A stretch of DNA of 64,000 bases from Luteibacter rhizovicinus (GTDB lineage: Bacteria > Pseudomonadota > Gammaproteobacteria > Xanthomonadales > Rhodanobacteraceae): positions 1 through 64,000 of the forward strand of contig NZ_SMCS01000002.1 in the NCBI RefSeq assembly GCF_004342265.1, written 5' to 3'. A program made the translations under genes and the position numbers. The notes beneath the pieces were generated by a model. The model was not told the DNA's origin. It saw only the letters and a list, made by a program, of their open reading frames with translations, and ran no database searches. Positions 33,521 through 43,756 of the stretch are shown piece after piece (the first letter of the stretch is position 1; every line of letters begins with the position of its first letter).

Positions 33521-36500
33521 CTATGCCGCCGCGTGACTCCATTGCGCAATGACCTGGTCGAGATCGGTGCCCCGCACTGGCTTGCGTACGAACCCGTTCA
33601 TGCCCGCCTCGCGCGTTGCGTCCGCTTCGTCGCCTATGGATCGCGCACTCACGGCAACGATGGGCAGCGTGGCGTAGTGATCCATCCGCCTGACCAGCCG
33701 CGCGACCTGAAAGCCGTCGATACCCGGCAGATCCAGATCGAGCAGCATCAGGTCGTAACGCCGGCAGGGAAGTTCCGCCAGCGCCGCAAGACCATCGACA
33801 ACATGCGTGACGTCATGGCCGCGCTCGCGCAACAGGCCGCCGATGACGTCGGCCACGGTGGGATCGTCCTCGACCATCAGGACGGAGACGGGGTTTGTCG
33901 TATCGCCATGCGCGAGCCCGAAGGGCCGTGGCGAACGGTTGGCACACGAACACTCCACCAATGGCAAACGCACCCGAAAACGCGTCCCGCCTTCGACTCC
34001 CGGCACGACGTCGATCCGGCCGCCCATCAGCAAGGCCAGCTCGCGACAGATGGAAAGACCGAGTCCCGATCCCAGCGCACGCTGCGGCGACGCACCCTGC
34101 TCGAAACGACGAAACAGGCGCGTACGCAAGGCATCGGAAATGCCGGGCCCCGTATCCGTTACGTCGAAGATCAGATGATCGGCATCGCGCGAAACGGCCA
34201 GGGTCACCGCGCCGGCGTCGGTGAACTTGACCGCGTTGCCAAGCAGGTTCTGCAATATCTGGCGGATGCGCGTGCCATCGCCGCGAATGTGTCCGGGAAC
34301 GTCCGGGGAAAAGCTGCTCTCCAGTAGCAGGTTCTTGTGCCGTGCGGACACGCGGGCAAGCATGACCACTTCCGCCACGATGTCCCGCGTCGAAAGACAC
34401 GTGGTTTCCAGTACCAGCCGACGCGACTCGATGCGGGTCAGATCCAGTGCCTCGTTGACCAGTCGCAACAGGAGCTCGCCCGACCGGGTCAATGCGTCGA
34501 CATAACTTCGCTGGGTAGCGGTCAGCGATGTGAGCCCCATCAGTTCGGCCATCCCCAGCACGCCCGTCATCGGCGTACGGATTTCATGCCCGAGCGTCGC
34601 CATGAAGTCCGTCTTCGCTTCGTTGGCTTCTTCGGCCAGGCGGCGGCGCTGGTCGGCAAACTGCAGCGACAGCGACTGGTGCAGACGACGGCGCGACGCC
34701 ACGACCAAGGCAACCACGATGGCAAGCGCGACAAGCACGTACGACGTCCATGCCCACCAGCGCAGCCAGGGCGCCGCGTCGACGATCACCGTAAGAGGCC
34801 GGGCCAGCTCGCCACGTACGCCATCGCGCGCGGCACCGGAAATGGACAGACGATAGGTACCGGCGCCGAGGTGCGCGAATTCGCGGATCCCCGAAGCGCC
34901 GACCGAGAGGGACGTCGCATGTCCGGCCGTCTCCAGCGAGAACGTATAACTATTGGCGGAAGGATCGACGTAGGACAACACCCGCGCGGCAATACGAACG
35001 TCGCGATCGTTCCAGCCCAGCCGGATCGTATCGTCGACGATCGGCAGCGCCACGCGCGTGCCTCCCCTGGCGACACTCGCTCCCGCCACTTCGACGGGAG
35101 GCCGCCGCGCGTGATCGCTTTGCCGGTCGGGGCGGAATCCGACCAGTCCGCTCAGCGTAGCGCCGTACATCGTGCCGTCGGGCAGCATGACCGTCGTGCC
35201 GTTCGTGAATTCGCCGCTGGAAAGACCGTCCGCCTCGCCGAAGGGACGGAACCGGCCCGTGCCGGGATCGAAGCGCCAGACGCCGGTCGGCCCATAAACC
35301 CACAGACGGCCCAGCGAATCCAGCCGCAAATTGAGGATATCGGGCGATGGCCAGCCGTCCGTCGCCGTCACGGCACGGTCGAGAACCGCCACGCCGTTCC
35401 GTATCGCGTAGTGCTCGAGGGCATCGGGTCTGGCCAGCCAGAATCCGCCCTCGTGAAGCTCGAAGGCATTCACCCTGCCCTTCGACACACCGTCGACGGG
35501 TCGCAGGGTGGCCGTTGCATCGTCCCAGCGCGCCAGCCCCGCGGTACTGGCGTGCCAGAGTTTGCCCCCGACGAATTCGAGCTGAAGCGTTTCCGTGTTT
35601 CCACGCGCGGGCACGGCGAAGGCCACGCGACTGACCGCAAGCGACTGCGGATCGATGACGAATACGCCACGCGCCAGGACAGCCGCGAACACGCGACCGT
35701 CAGGCACTTCCGCGATGGCCGTGACCGCGCGGTCGATGCGTCCCGGCGCGATGGAGCGCACTTGTCCCGATTCGCGCAGGTGCAGGCCATTGGCCGTTCC
35801 CACCCATAACCGCTCGCCCGCTCCTTCATGCAGCGCCTGGATACGCGACGTACCTACGTCGTACGTTCCTTCGGCTCGCCCCGTCACCGGATCGAAACGC
35901 CTGATCCAGCCACGCATGCCGCCAACCCATAGCCGGTCGGCGCCATGCGCCGCGATGGCGGTTACCGTTCGACCCGGCAGACTGGCCGCATCGGTCGGTA
36001 TGTGACTGAAGCGGGTGAAGTCGTCCCAGGAGGGACCGATGTAGGCGAGTCCTCCGTCACTCTGTGCGAACCATATTCCGTGCTCGTCGTCTTCCAGAAT
36101 CTGACGCACGGTGCGTCCCGGCAAACCGCCGCGCGCGGTCCACAGCGCCGGTAGCGGATGCACGCGGCCGTGGCGGTCCAGCAAATGGAGCCCCATCGCC
36201 GTCGCAACCCACAGCAGACCGTGACTGTCGGCAAGCGACGCGTCGATCGGCACGGCAGGCAAACGGTTGTCGCGATGCGCGACCCCGTTTGCATCCACCC
36301 GATACAGTCCGCGGTCCGTCGCAATACGCGGACCGGACGCGTCGCCATCGATGCGATTGACGCGATGGGGCCCGTCGTCGGCGAACCGGACCGCATGAAA
36401 GCGATCGTCGGTGTCCATCACGTCGACACCCGTGGGGCTTCCGATCCAGAGGCGGCCGTCGATGTCCGCGAAGAGCGATGTGACGATGTCGGATGCGGGA

Positions 36501-37069
36501 CCGTCGCCGACATGGCCGCGACCGAAACGCTCGAAGCCGGAACCGTCGGCGCGCATACGATTGAGTCCCGTCTGCGCCGTGCCAATCCACAACGAGCCAT
36601 CCAGCGTCTGCGCCAGCGACGTCACATCGTCGTCGGAGAGACTGCTCGTGTCGTCCGGATCGTGCTGCCAGCGCTGCGTCCGGTTCTCGGAAACATCGTG
36701 GCGCTGAAGTCCACTGCCCGACCCCGTCCACACGCGACCATTGCTGTCGACGAGCAGCCCGGTCGTGGCGGAAGTCGCTGCCGGACCGCTGCCATCGCGT
36801 GCTCGCGTCTCGAATCGCACACCGTCGAATCGCGCGAGACCCGTCGCCGTGCCGATCCATAAGAATCCACGGCTATCCTGCGCAACGGAATAGACCTCGC
36901 TGCTGGGAAGTCCCTGCGCAAGACCATAACTGCGGAACTGCGGTGTTGGCCGCGGCGCCGAAACATCGACGGCAGACGCGGACGAGATCGGTCCGGATGA
37001 AATCAGCCCGGAAGCGATCAGCCCAAAGGCAAGTGCGAACATCCCGTTCGTGGGTAGCAGTCTTGGCAT
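33521..37069 (-). CDS. Hybrid histidine kinase with periplasmic two-component beta-propeller (paralogue A)
   Basis: Membrane hybrid kinase of 1182 aa. A signal peptide (MPRLLPTNGMFALAFGLIAS) is followed by two seven-bladed-propeller-type Reg_prop repeats (about 40-660, recurring WIGT/WVGxxxGL motifs), a Y_Y_Y domain (about 680-760) and one TM (about 768-790). The kinase core has His828 (MATLGHEIRTPMTG), the ATPase with NLLGNAVKFT and GSGLGLSICREL, and a REC domain with Asp1111 (MLLDLDLPGIDG). The ATG at 37069 is preceded by AGGAATTGCGC. It lies directly downstream of a close paralogue. Family members usually sense polysaccharides, but no glycan locus is adjacent, so the ligand is unknown. Confidence 0.93.
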   Translation of the reverse strand: MPRLLPTNGMFALAFGLIASGLISSGPISSASAVDVSAPRPTPQFRSYGLAQGLPSSEVYSVAQDSRGFLWIGTATGLARFDGVRFETRARDGSGPAATSATTGLLVDSNGRVWTGSGSGLQRHDVSENRTQRWQHDPDDTSSLSDDDVTSLAQTLDGSLWIGTAQTGLNRMRADGSGFERFGRGHVGDGPASDIVTSLFADIDGRLWIGSPTGVDVMDTDDRFHAVRFADDGPHRVNRIDGDASGPRIATDRGLYRVDANGVAHRDNRLPAVPIDASLADSHGLLWVATAMGLHLLDRHGRVHPLPALWTARGGLPGRTVRQILEDDEHGIWFAQSDGGLAYIGPSWDDFTRFSHIPTDAASLPGRTVTAIAAHGADRLWVGGMRGWIRRFDPVTGRAEGTYDVGTSRIQALHEGAGERLWVGTANGLHLRESGQVRSIAPGRIDRAVTAIAEVPDGRVFAAVLARGVFVIDPQSLAVSRVAFAVPARGNTETLQLEFVGGKLWHASTAGLARWDDATATLRPVDGVSKGRVNAFELHEGGFWLARPDALEHYAIRNGVAVLDRAVTATDGWPSPDILNLRLDSLGRLWVYGPTGVWRFDPGTGRFRPFGEADGLSSGEFTNGTTVMLPDGTMYGATLSGLVGFRPDRQSDHARRPPVEVAGASVARGGTRVALPIVDDTIRLGWNDRDVRIAARVLSYVDPSANSYTFSLETAGHATSLSVGASGIREFAHLGAGTYRLSISGAARDGVRGELARPLTVIVDAAPWLRWWAWTSYVLVALAIVVALVVASRRRLHQSLSLQFADQRRRLAEEANEAKTDFMATLGHEIRTPMTGVLGMAELMGLTSLTATQRSYVDALTRSGELLLRLVNEALDLTRIESRRLVLETTCLSTRDIVAEVVMLARVSARHKNLLLESSFSPDVPGHIRGDGTRIRQILQNLLGNAVKFTDAGAVTLAVSRDADHLIFDVTDTGPGISDALRTRLFRRFEQGASPQRALGSGLGLSICRELALLMGGRIDVVPGVEGGTRFRVRLPLVECSCANRSPRPFGLAHGDTTNPVSVLMVEDDPTVADVIGGLLRERGHDVTHVVDGLAALAELPCRRYDLMLLDLDLPGIDGFQVARLVRRMDHYATLPIVAVSARSIGDEADATREAGMNGFVRKPVRGTDLDQVIAQWSHAAA

Positions 37070-37214
37070 GCGCAATTCCTTATGCGAGCCAGATGATGAC
37101 ACGTGCGCAATCGGGAGCTGCCCGAAAAATCTGAGTAAGCGCAGGGATCGCGGCCGTTTTCGACGGGGCGGCCGCCATGGTGTCGTGTAGGCGTTCGCGC
37201 AGTCCGGCCCTTCC

Positions 37215-40200
37215 TCACCTGGGGGCTTCGAGCACGGCGTCGAGATCCGCACCGCTCATCGGTTTACGGACGAAACCATTGATCCCGGCCGCACGGGTGG
37301 CGCTGGCCTCGTCGCCCACCGAGCGAGCGCTCACGGCCACGATCGGCAACTGTTCCATACCGTCCATTCGCCGGACCATGCGCGCGACCTCGAATCCGTC
37401 GATGCCCGGCAGGTCGAGATCGAGCAGCATCAAATCGTACGGGCGGCACGAAAGCTCCGTCAAACCCGCCAGTCCATCGCTCGCGTGGGTGATTTCGTGT
37501 CCGCGCCGCCGCAGCAATTCGACGATGACCTCCGCGACCGTCGCGTCGTCCTCCACCAGCAGTACCCGAAGACGTCGACCCGGCACCGGCTGACAAGACG
37601 GCAACGCCGGTGCGGGAGACACGCACGTGCATTCGGTCAGCGGCAGCCGCACCCTGAAACGGCTGCCTCGACCGAGCGCGCTGTCCACTTCGATGCTGCC
37701 ACCCATCAGGGTGGTCAGTTCGCGACAGATCGCCAGCCCCAGCCCAGCACCCTGTTTGCGCTGTGGCGATGCCCCTTGTTCGAAGCGACGAAACAATCGC
37801 GAACGAAGTTCGTCGGACAAGCCGGGTCCCGTGTCGGAAACGTCGAACACGATATGGCCGGCCTGTCGCGATACCGCGACGGCGATGCCACCCCGATCCG
37901 TGAATTTCACGGCATTGTTGAGCAGATTCTGCAGTATCTGGCGAATGCGCGTGGCGTCGCCGCGGATACGTTCGGGTACATCGCCGGCCACGCTGGCGTC
38001 CAGCACCAGATGCTTTTCCCTCGCCGCGGCGGCAGCCAGATCGACCACTTCCCTGACAGTCGCGCGTACCGGCAGACACTCGGATTCGAGTACGAGCCGG
38101 CGCGCTTCGATGCGCGTGAGGTCGAGTGTTTCGTTGATCAGCCGGAGTAAAAGCGTCCCCGAACGCCGCACCGCATCGACATAACCGTGCTGCACGGTAT
38201 CCAGCGGTGTCTGCGCTAGCAGTTCGGCCATACCGAGCACGCCTGTCATCGGCGTGCGCAGTTCGTGGCCGAGCGTCGCCATGAATTCGGTTTTGGCCTG
38301 ACTGGCTTCGACCGCCAGCGCACTCTGCTGTTGCGCCAGCCGCATCGTCATGGCCCGGCGCTGGCGCTGGTGCGCGATGGTCGCGAAACCCAGCATCAGA
38401 GCGAGTCCGCAGGCCAGGTAGAGCGTCCAGGCCCACCACCGGTTCCACGGCGGCGCGTCGACGATGATCGTCAGGGGCTTCGCCAGTTCGCCCATGTCGC
38501 TGTCTCCACCGCCGCCGCGCACGTGCAGCGAATAGAAGCCCGGCGCCAACCATTCGAACTCCCGTACTCCTCCGGGGCCGGTACGGGAAAGTCGCGCACC
38601 GTCGCGATTCGTCAGCGCGAATTCGTGCCAGTTACGCGCGGGACTGCTATAGGAAAGCGTGCGCGCACGTATTCGCAAGTCGCGATCGTCCCAGCGAAGA
38701 ACGAGAGTTCCGCTATCCAGCGGAACGGCGATACGCGAGCCATCGCGAGCGACGCTGGCATCGACCAGCAATACGGGTGGAGGTTTCACGTGATCGCTTT
38801 GCCGGTCGGGACGAAAGCCCACCACGCCGCCCAGCGTCGTGCCGTACACCGTGCCGTCGCGCAGTTTGACAGTGGCGCCCGCCGTGAACTCCACGCTGGC
38901 CAGTCCGTCGGCGATACCGAATGTCCGGAAGCGCGATGTCGAAGGATCGAAACGCCACGCACCCGTGTGCGCATAGATCCACAGCCGTCCCAATGCATCC
39001 AGCCGCAAGCCGAGTACATCCGGCGACGGCCAGCCTTCGTTCGCCGCGATCGATCTGTCCAGCATCGCGACCTCGCCCTTCCAGCGATAGTGCTCGAGGG
39101 CGTCGGGCCGTGCGAGCCAGAAGCCCTCCTCGTCGAGCTCCACCGCGTTGGCGCGTCCCGGTGCCACGCCGTCGACGAAGCGCATCTGCCCCGTCGCATC
39201 GTCCAGACGAGCGAGCCCGGCCGAGCTCGCCTGCCAGAGTCTTCCCTGCACGACGGTCAGTTCGCGCGTTTCGTTCTGACCGCGCCGCGGAGACTGGAAA
39301 AAAAGCGGGGTAGCCGTAAGCGACCGCGTATCGACCTCGAAAACGCCATCGATCGACGAGGCAACATAAAGCGTTCCGTCGCCACGTGTGACGATACCCG
39401 TCACCGCGCCGCGGAGTTGTCCTGGCGCCACGCGACGTACACGCCGCTTGTCATACAGATAAAGACCCGCGCTCGTCCCGACCCACAGCCGGCCATCGTC
39501 GGTCTGGCGTAACGCTTCGACACGCACGGAGCCGACGGTACAGGCACGTTCGACGGCTCCCGTCGCCGGATCGAAAAGACGGATCCATCCACGCAGTCCG
39601 CCGATCCACAGCTTGTCGTCGCCCCGTGCCGCGACCGCCGTTGCCGCGAGTCCGGGCAGGCCATGCGTGTCGGTAAAAATGTTCGTGAAGCGCGTGAAGT
39701 CGTCCCACGAGGGTCCCAGGTAAGCAAGCCCGCCGTCGCTGAGCGCGAACCACACGCCGTGCTCGCGATCTTCCATGATCTGGCGCACGGTCCGCCCCGG
39801 CAAACCGCCTTTCGCGGTCCATGCTCCTTCGATCAGGTCCAGACGGCCGTACCGGTCGAGCACGTGCAGGCCTTTGGCCGTCGCGATCCACAACATGCCG
39901 TGCGTGTCGCTCAGCGATGCATCGATCGCCACGGCAGGAATCCGCATATCGCGATACGCCATGCCGTCGACCAGACGATAGAGCCCGATATCCGTGGCGA
40001 TACGCACCTCGCGCTCGTCGCCATCGATGCGATTGACCCGCGGCGAGACGCCGTTCTCGAAGACGATCCGGCGTATACGGCCATCGGTACCGACGCGCTC
40101 CAGCCCCGCATCGCTGCCGACCAGCAGTCCGCCGTCCGCCGTGGCGAAAAGGCTGCGGATCGCATCGGTCGGCGGACCGTCCGCGGCGCCCAGTTCGCGC

Positions 40201-40718
40201 GCGGGACGATCGAAACCGTTCTCGTCTTTTCGCAGGCGCTGAAGGCCGCTGCGTGCCGTGCCGACCCATATCGCGCCGTCCCGCGTCTGCGCGATCGCCG
40301 TGACATGGTCTTCGGAAAGACTACCGGGGGCCGCCGGATCGTGATGCCACTGCCGGAACGTACCTGCCGATGCATCGTAGCGATTGAGACCTGTGTCCTT
40401 GCCGCCGGTCCACACCTGATCGGCTGCATCCACGAAGACCGTCGACAACCGGTTCGAAGGCAGCGAACCGGGACGCGATACATCGCGTGCATGGACTTCG
40501 AATTCGACGCCGTCGAAACGGGCCAGGCCAGCCGCCGTGCCGACCCAGATATATCCGGTCCGGTCCTGGGCGACGGCGTGCACCTCGCTGCTGGGCAGGC
40601 CCTGGCCGAGACTGTAGCTGCGGAACTGGGGGGTCGGCTGCGGCGGCGCGATGTCTGCCGGAGACCGCGAGGCAAAAAGCGCGGCTGCGGCGACGAGCAT
40701 CCATCTCGTGGCGGGCAT
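37215..40718 (-). CDS. Hybrid histidine kinase with periplasmic two-component beta-propeller (paralogue B)
   Basis: Same architecture as paralogue A, 1167 aa. The signal peptide is MPATRWMLVAAAALFASRSPA. Propeller repeats lie at about 30-650 (TPQFRSYSLGQGLPSSEVHA; WVGTAAGLARFDGVEF), then a Y_Y_Y domain, TM, dimerisation His818 (MATLGHELRTPMTG), ATPase (NLLNNAVKFTDRGG; GAGLGLAICRELT) and REC with Asp1100. The start at 40718 is ATG, but the upstream AAGGAATTGC SD lies about 13-18 nt away, longer than in paralogue A because of an AGAATCATCATC insert. The start is thus less certain. It ends 145 nt before paralogue A starts, same strand. Confidence 0.92.
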   Translation of the reverse strand: MPATRWMLVAAAALFASRSPADIAPPQPTPQFRSYSLGQGLPSSEVHAVAQDRTGYIWVGTAAGLARFDGVEFEVHARDVSRPGSLPSNRLSTVFVDAADQVWTGGKDTGLNRYDASAGTFRQWHHDPAAPGSLSEDHVTAIAQTRDGAIWVGTARSGLQRLRKDENGFDRPARELGAADGPPTDAIRSLFATADGGLLVGSDAGLERVGTDGRIRRIVFENGVSPRVNRIDGDEREVRIATDIGLYRLVDGMAYRDMRIPAVAIDASLSDTHGMLWIATAKGLHVLDRYGRLDLIEGAWTAKGGLPGRTVRQIMEDREHGVWFALSDGGLAYLGPSWDDFTRFTNIFTDTHGLPGLAATAVAARGDDKLWIGGLRGWIRLFDPATGAVERACTVGSVRVEALRQTDDGRLWVGTSAGLYLYDKRRVRRVAPGQLRGAVTGIVTRGDGTLYVASSIDGVFEVDTRSLTATPLFFQSPRRGQNETRELTVVQGRLWQASSAGLARLDDATGQMRFVDGVAPGRANAVELDEEGFWLARPDALEHYRWKGEVAMLDRSIAANEGWPSPDVLGLRLDALGRLWIYAHTGAWRFDPSTSRFRTFGIADGLASVEFTAGATVKLRDGTVYGTTLGGVVGFRPDRQSDHVKPPPVLLVDASVARDGSRIAVPLDSGTLVLRWDDRDLRIRARTLSYSSPARNWHEFALTNRDGARLSRTGPGGVREFEWLAPGFYSLHVRGGGGDSDMGELAKPLTIIVDAPPWNRWWAWTLYLACGLALMLGFATIAHQRQRRAMTMRLAQQQSALAVEASQAKTEFMATLGHELRTPMTGVLGMAELLAQTPLDTVQHGYVDAVRRSGTLLLRLINETLDLTRIEARRLVLESECLPVRATVREVVDLAAAAAREKHLVLDASVAGDVPERIRGDATRIRQILQNLLNNAVKFTDRGGIAVAVSRQAGHIVFDVSDTGPGLSDELRSRLFRRFEQGASPQRKQGAGLGLAICRELTTLMGGSIEVDSALGRGSRFRVRLPLTECTCVSPAPALPSCQPVPGRRLRVLLVEDDATVAEVIVELLRRRGHEITHASDGLAGLTELSCRPYDLMLLDLDLPGIDGFEVARMVRRMDGMEQLPIVAVSARSVGDEASATRAAGINGFVRKPMSGADLDAVLEAPR

Positions 40719-40811
40719 GATGATGATTCTGCAATTCCTTATGCGACCCCGATCATGCCACGCCGGATCGTGTAGGGCTAATCCGACACAAGGGGCGGCT
40801 AGAATGCGGCC

Positions 40812-42275
40812 ATGTCCCGACGCATGCGTCTGCTCATCTCCGCCATCGGCCTGGCGGCCCTCGCCTGGCTCGTCCTGGCCGCGTTCGATCGCCTGCTGAG
40901 CCTGGCGCAGCGCTACATGACGCTGCCCGAAGCGCTGCGCATCGTTATCGCCGTCATCCTCGCTATCTTCCTGATCGCGGGCGGCGGCGTGCTGTGGTGG
41001 CTGTTCGGCCGACACCCCGCGCGACGTCCGGTCAGCGCCCCGGACCGGTCGACCCTGGAAACGCGTATCGAGGCGGTCTCCCGGTTGGGCGGCGACACCG
41101 GGGACCTGTCGGCCGAACTGAGGGAACTGGACCGCCGGCGCGCCGGCGAGCGCGTATACGTCGCCCTGTTCGGAGACATCTCCACCGGCAAGTCGAGCCT
41201 TGTCGCCGCGTTGTGTCCGGGTACCTCGCCGCCGTCCGACGTGCTTGGCGGCACCACCCGGGAGGTCGGTCATTACGAAGGCCAGCTTCCCGACGGGCGT
41301 CCGCTGACTCTCGCCGACGTACCGGGCAGCCACGAGGCGGACGGCGAAGCGGTCGAGCGCATGGCCCGCGACGAAGTCCTTCGCGCGCATGCCGTCGTGT
41401 ACCTGTGTGCCGGCGACCTGTCCCGCACCCAGGCCGCCGACGTGCGCTGGCTTGGCGACTTCGGGAAACCCATGCTGCTGGCGCTCAACAAGGCCGACCA
41501 GTGGACGGACGCCGAACGCGCGACCCTGACCGCACGGCTACGCACGCAGGCGGATGGGATTCCGGATACGGTGATCGCGATCAGCGCCGGCGGCACGGAA
41601 CGTTTCACCCGCGAACTGGCGGACGGGACGATCGAACAGGTGCAACGCCAGCGCCGCCCGCAGCTCGCCCCGCTTTACGACGCGCTGGATCGCGTTCTCG
41701 CGCCAGGTGCGGAAGGCCTCGAGGCGCAACGGCAGAACGCGGTCCTGGCAGGGCTGCACCAGAAAACCGGCGAGCGCGAAGCCGAAGTGCGTGCCGCGGA
41801 AGCCTCCCGCATCGTCACGCGCTACTCGCGCCGGGCCATCGTCGGCGCGATGGCCGCCGTGGCGCCCGGCAGCGACCTGCTGATCCAGGGCGTGCTCGCG
41901 GCCGGGCTCGTGCGGGCGCTGGCCGCCCTCTACGACGTGCGGGTCAGCGACGTCCAGGTCGAAGAACTCGTCCGCCAGGCGCGGCTAACGCTGCGTACGG
42001 GGACGTCCATCGTCCTGGCTATCGCCGGCAACGCGCTCAAGGCGTTCCCCGGTCTGGGCACGTTGGGCGGCGGCGTGCTGCACGCGTTCGCCTATGCGCT
42101 GGTTTTCGACAGCCTGGGCAAGGCGCTGGCCGCATCGCTGGCCCAATGCCAGACCCTGGACCAGCGCGACGCGACGGACCGGATGAAAGACCTGCTGCAG
42201 GATGAGGATGGCTCGCGGCTACGCCGATTGGCCGCGCTGACCAGCGACGCGTTACGTAACAAAGATGCGATGTAG
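40812..42275 (+). CDS. Membrane-anchored dynamin/Era-like GTPase with DUF697 domain
   Basis: GTP-binding protein of 487 aa. Two TM helices at about 8-28 and 40-65 anchor it. The G domain is at about 110-260, with P-loop GDISTGKSSL (G1), GGTTRE (G2), LADVPGS (G3) and NKAD (G4). The C-terminal DUF697-type part has three hydrophobic helices (about 340-440, including IVGAMAAVAPGSDLLIQGVL). YcjX/YcjF-like proteins of this type have no firmly known function. The stop codon lies inside a REP-like arm. A second, soluble-start paralogue is at 44325, and a YceI-b561-YceI operon sits between them. Confidence 0.85.
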   Translation: MSRRMRLLISAIGLAALAWLVLAAFDRLLSLAQRYMTLPEALRIVIAVILAIFLIAGGGVLWWLFGRHPARRPVSAPDRSTLETRIEAVSRLGGDTGDLSAELRELDRRRAGERVYVALFGDISTGKSSLVAALCPGTSPPSDVLGGTTREVGHYEGQLPDGRPLTLADVPGSHEADGEAVERMARDEVLRAHAVVYLCAGDLSRTQAADVRWLGDFGKPMLLALNKADQWTDAERATLTARLRTQADGIPDTVIAISAGGTERFTRELADGTIEQVQRQRRPQLAPLYDALDRVLAPGAEGLEAQRQNAVLAGLHQKTGEREAEVRAAEASRIVTRYSRRAIVGAMAAVAPGSDLLIQGVLAAGLVRALAALYDVRVSDVQVEELVRQARLTLRTGTSIVLAIAGNALKAFPGLGTLGGGVLHAFAYALVFDSLGKALAASLAQCQTLDQRDATDRMKDLLQDEDGSRLRRLAALTSDALRNKDAM

Positions 42276-42419
42276 GAGCGGGCTTGCGAGCGAAAGCCGA
42301 TGAAACGAGGAAACCTGATGCTCACATCCGCAAGCCCGGCCGTCTGGCTGCGAATGCAGTCCACATCGTCGCCGCTCCGTTGGCTTTCGCTCGCAAGCGA
42401 GCTCCTACAATCCGCGAGG
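42271..42419. repeat. Inverted REP-like pair (TGTAGGAGC...CTTGCGAGCG type)
   Basis: 28-bp arms TGTAGGAGC-GGGCTTGCGAGCG-AAAGCC at 42271-42298 and its inverted copy at 42392-42419 (two mismatches). A third partial GTGCTCCTACA follows at 42430-42440. The left arm overlaps the GTPase stop codon. This fills most of the 283-base gap up to the YceI gene. Confidence 0.8.
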
Positions 42420-42558
42420 GTGCTCCTACAAGAACCCGCCTGTTCAGGTTGCTATCGTTCGGCGAACAATCCGTTCCCCCTTCCCCCGCTGGCATGACCG
42501 CCCGCCTTCGGCCACACTGTTTTCTTCGCCCATGCTTACCGGAATGGAGGATCGCCGC

Positions 42559-43185
42559 ATGCGTTTTGCCTACGTCCTCATTGCCGCACTCGCGCTGCCC
42601 GGCACGACGTGGGCCGACACGGCGACCTATCGCTACGACACCGTGCACAGCCAGGTGGTTTTCAGCGTGACCCACAACGGTTTTTCGCGCCCGTTCGGCC
42701 GTCTTCCGATCGCCGACGGCGTCCTGCGTTTCGATGACGCGGACTGGTCGCGTTCCAGTACCGAACTCACCATCGACCTGTCGAAAGTCGACATGGGCGA
42801 CGACGCATGGAACAAGGCCGTTCGTGGTTCCGATCTCCTCGCCGCCGACACGTCGCCGCGGGCACGCTTCGTCAGCACCGGGGTCGAACGTCGCGGCGAC
42901 AGCGATGGCGTGCTGCACGGCAACCTGACCTTGCGCGGCATCACCCACCCCATCGACATCGCCTTTCGCCTGAACCGGGTCGGCCGCACCATTTACGGAT
43001 TGCATACCGTGGCCGGTTTCTCCGGTACGACCACGCTCGACCGTACCGTATTCGGCATGACCGGCAATCCGAATTCCATCGGGCAGAGCGTCGCCGTCTG
43101 GATCGAGGCGGAAGCCATTCGTACGGACGAAAAAACACCATCCGCTTCGTCACCCAAGGAGGCCGCCCATGGCGCTACGCAGTAA
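42559..43185 (+). CDS. YceI-family periplasmic protein 1
   Basis: Exported lipocalin-like protein of 208 aa. MRFAYVLIAALALPGTTWA is the signal peptide and the SD GGAGG is well placed. The YceI pattern is clear: YRYDTVHSQVVFSVTHNGFS at the start, LTIDLSKVDMGDDAWNK, LTLRGITHPIDIAFRLNRVG and FGMTGNPNSIGQSVAV at the end. The fold binds polyisoprenoids/quinones. It overlaps the b561 gene by 17 nt and is the first gene of a YceI-b561-YceI operon. Confidence 0.9.
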   Translation: MRFAYVLIAALALPGTTWADTATYRYDTVHSQVVFSVTHNGFSRPFGRLPIADGVLRFDDADWSRSSTELTIDLSKVDMGDDAWNKAVRGSDLLAADTSPRARFVSTGVERRGDSDGVLHGNLTLRGITHPIDIAFRLNRVGRTIYGLHTVAGFSGTTTLDRTVFGMTGNPNSIGQSVAVWIEAEAIRTDEKTPSASSPKEAAHGATQ

Positions 43186-43756
43186 CCCCACAGGCTGGAG
43201 TCCGGTCACCAAGTTTTTCCACTGGCTGATGGCGCTGCTGATTCTGGGCAACGGCTTCTTCGCGTTGTGGATGGACGGACTGAAGCCGTCGCTGAACAAG
43301 ATCAACATGTTCGCGCTGCATAAATCGATCGGCCTCACCGTGCTTTCGCTGTTCCTGTTGCGCCTGCTGTGGCGCGCCGTGGATCGCCGCCCGCCCGACG
43401 AGCCGGCGCCGCGCTGGCAGCAGATTGCCGCGCATGCGGTTCACGGCCTGCTGTACCTGCTGATCGTCGCCTTGCCGCTGACTGGCTGGCTGTTCAATTC
43501 GGCGCACGGCTATCCGCTGCAATTCTTCAAGCAGTTCAACCTGCCCGCGCTGGTGGAAAAGAATCCCGGACTGTCCGACCTGATGGGTTCCGTGCACGAA
43601 TACCTGTTCTGGTTCCTCTGCCTGGTACTCGTCGCCCATATCGGCGGCGCCCTGAAACATCATCTGATCGATCGCGACGATACGCTGCGCCGCATGCTGC
43701 CTTTCGCCCGCACCCGTCGCTCCGCCCCACCCGTCCCACCCGGAGATACGCCATGA
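43169..43756 (+). CDS. Cytochrome b561
   Basis: Inner-membrane di-heme quinol oxidoreductase of 195 aa. Four helices are at about 14-32, 45-66, 86-106 and 140-160, with His in KFFHWLMALL, MFALHKSIGLTVL, AHAVHGLLYLLIV and SVHEYLFWFLCLVLVAHIGGALKHH as heme ligands. It is of the proteobacterial CybB type. It sits between two YceI genes and overlaps both, so the three are made together, probably for superoxide/quinol or isoprenoid-quinone chemistry in the periplasm. Confidence 0.93.
   Translation: MALRSNPTGWSPVTKFFHWLMALLILGNGFFALWMDGLKPSLNKINMFALHKSIGLTVLSLFLLRLLWRAVDRRPPDEPAPRWQQIAAHAVHGLLYLLIVALPLTGWLFNSAHGYPLQFFKQFNLPALVEKNPGLSDLMGSVHEYLFWFLCLVLVAHIGGALKHHLIDRDDTLRRMLPFARTRRSAPPVPPGDTP

Noticed and set aside
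36158-36862. Plus-strand frames across both hybrid kinase genes
   Set aside because: They are antisense shadows of the minus-strand propeller coding regions and lack SD sites and family motifs.
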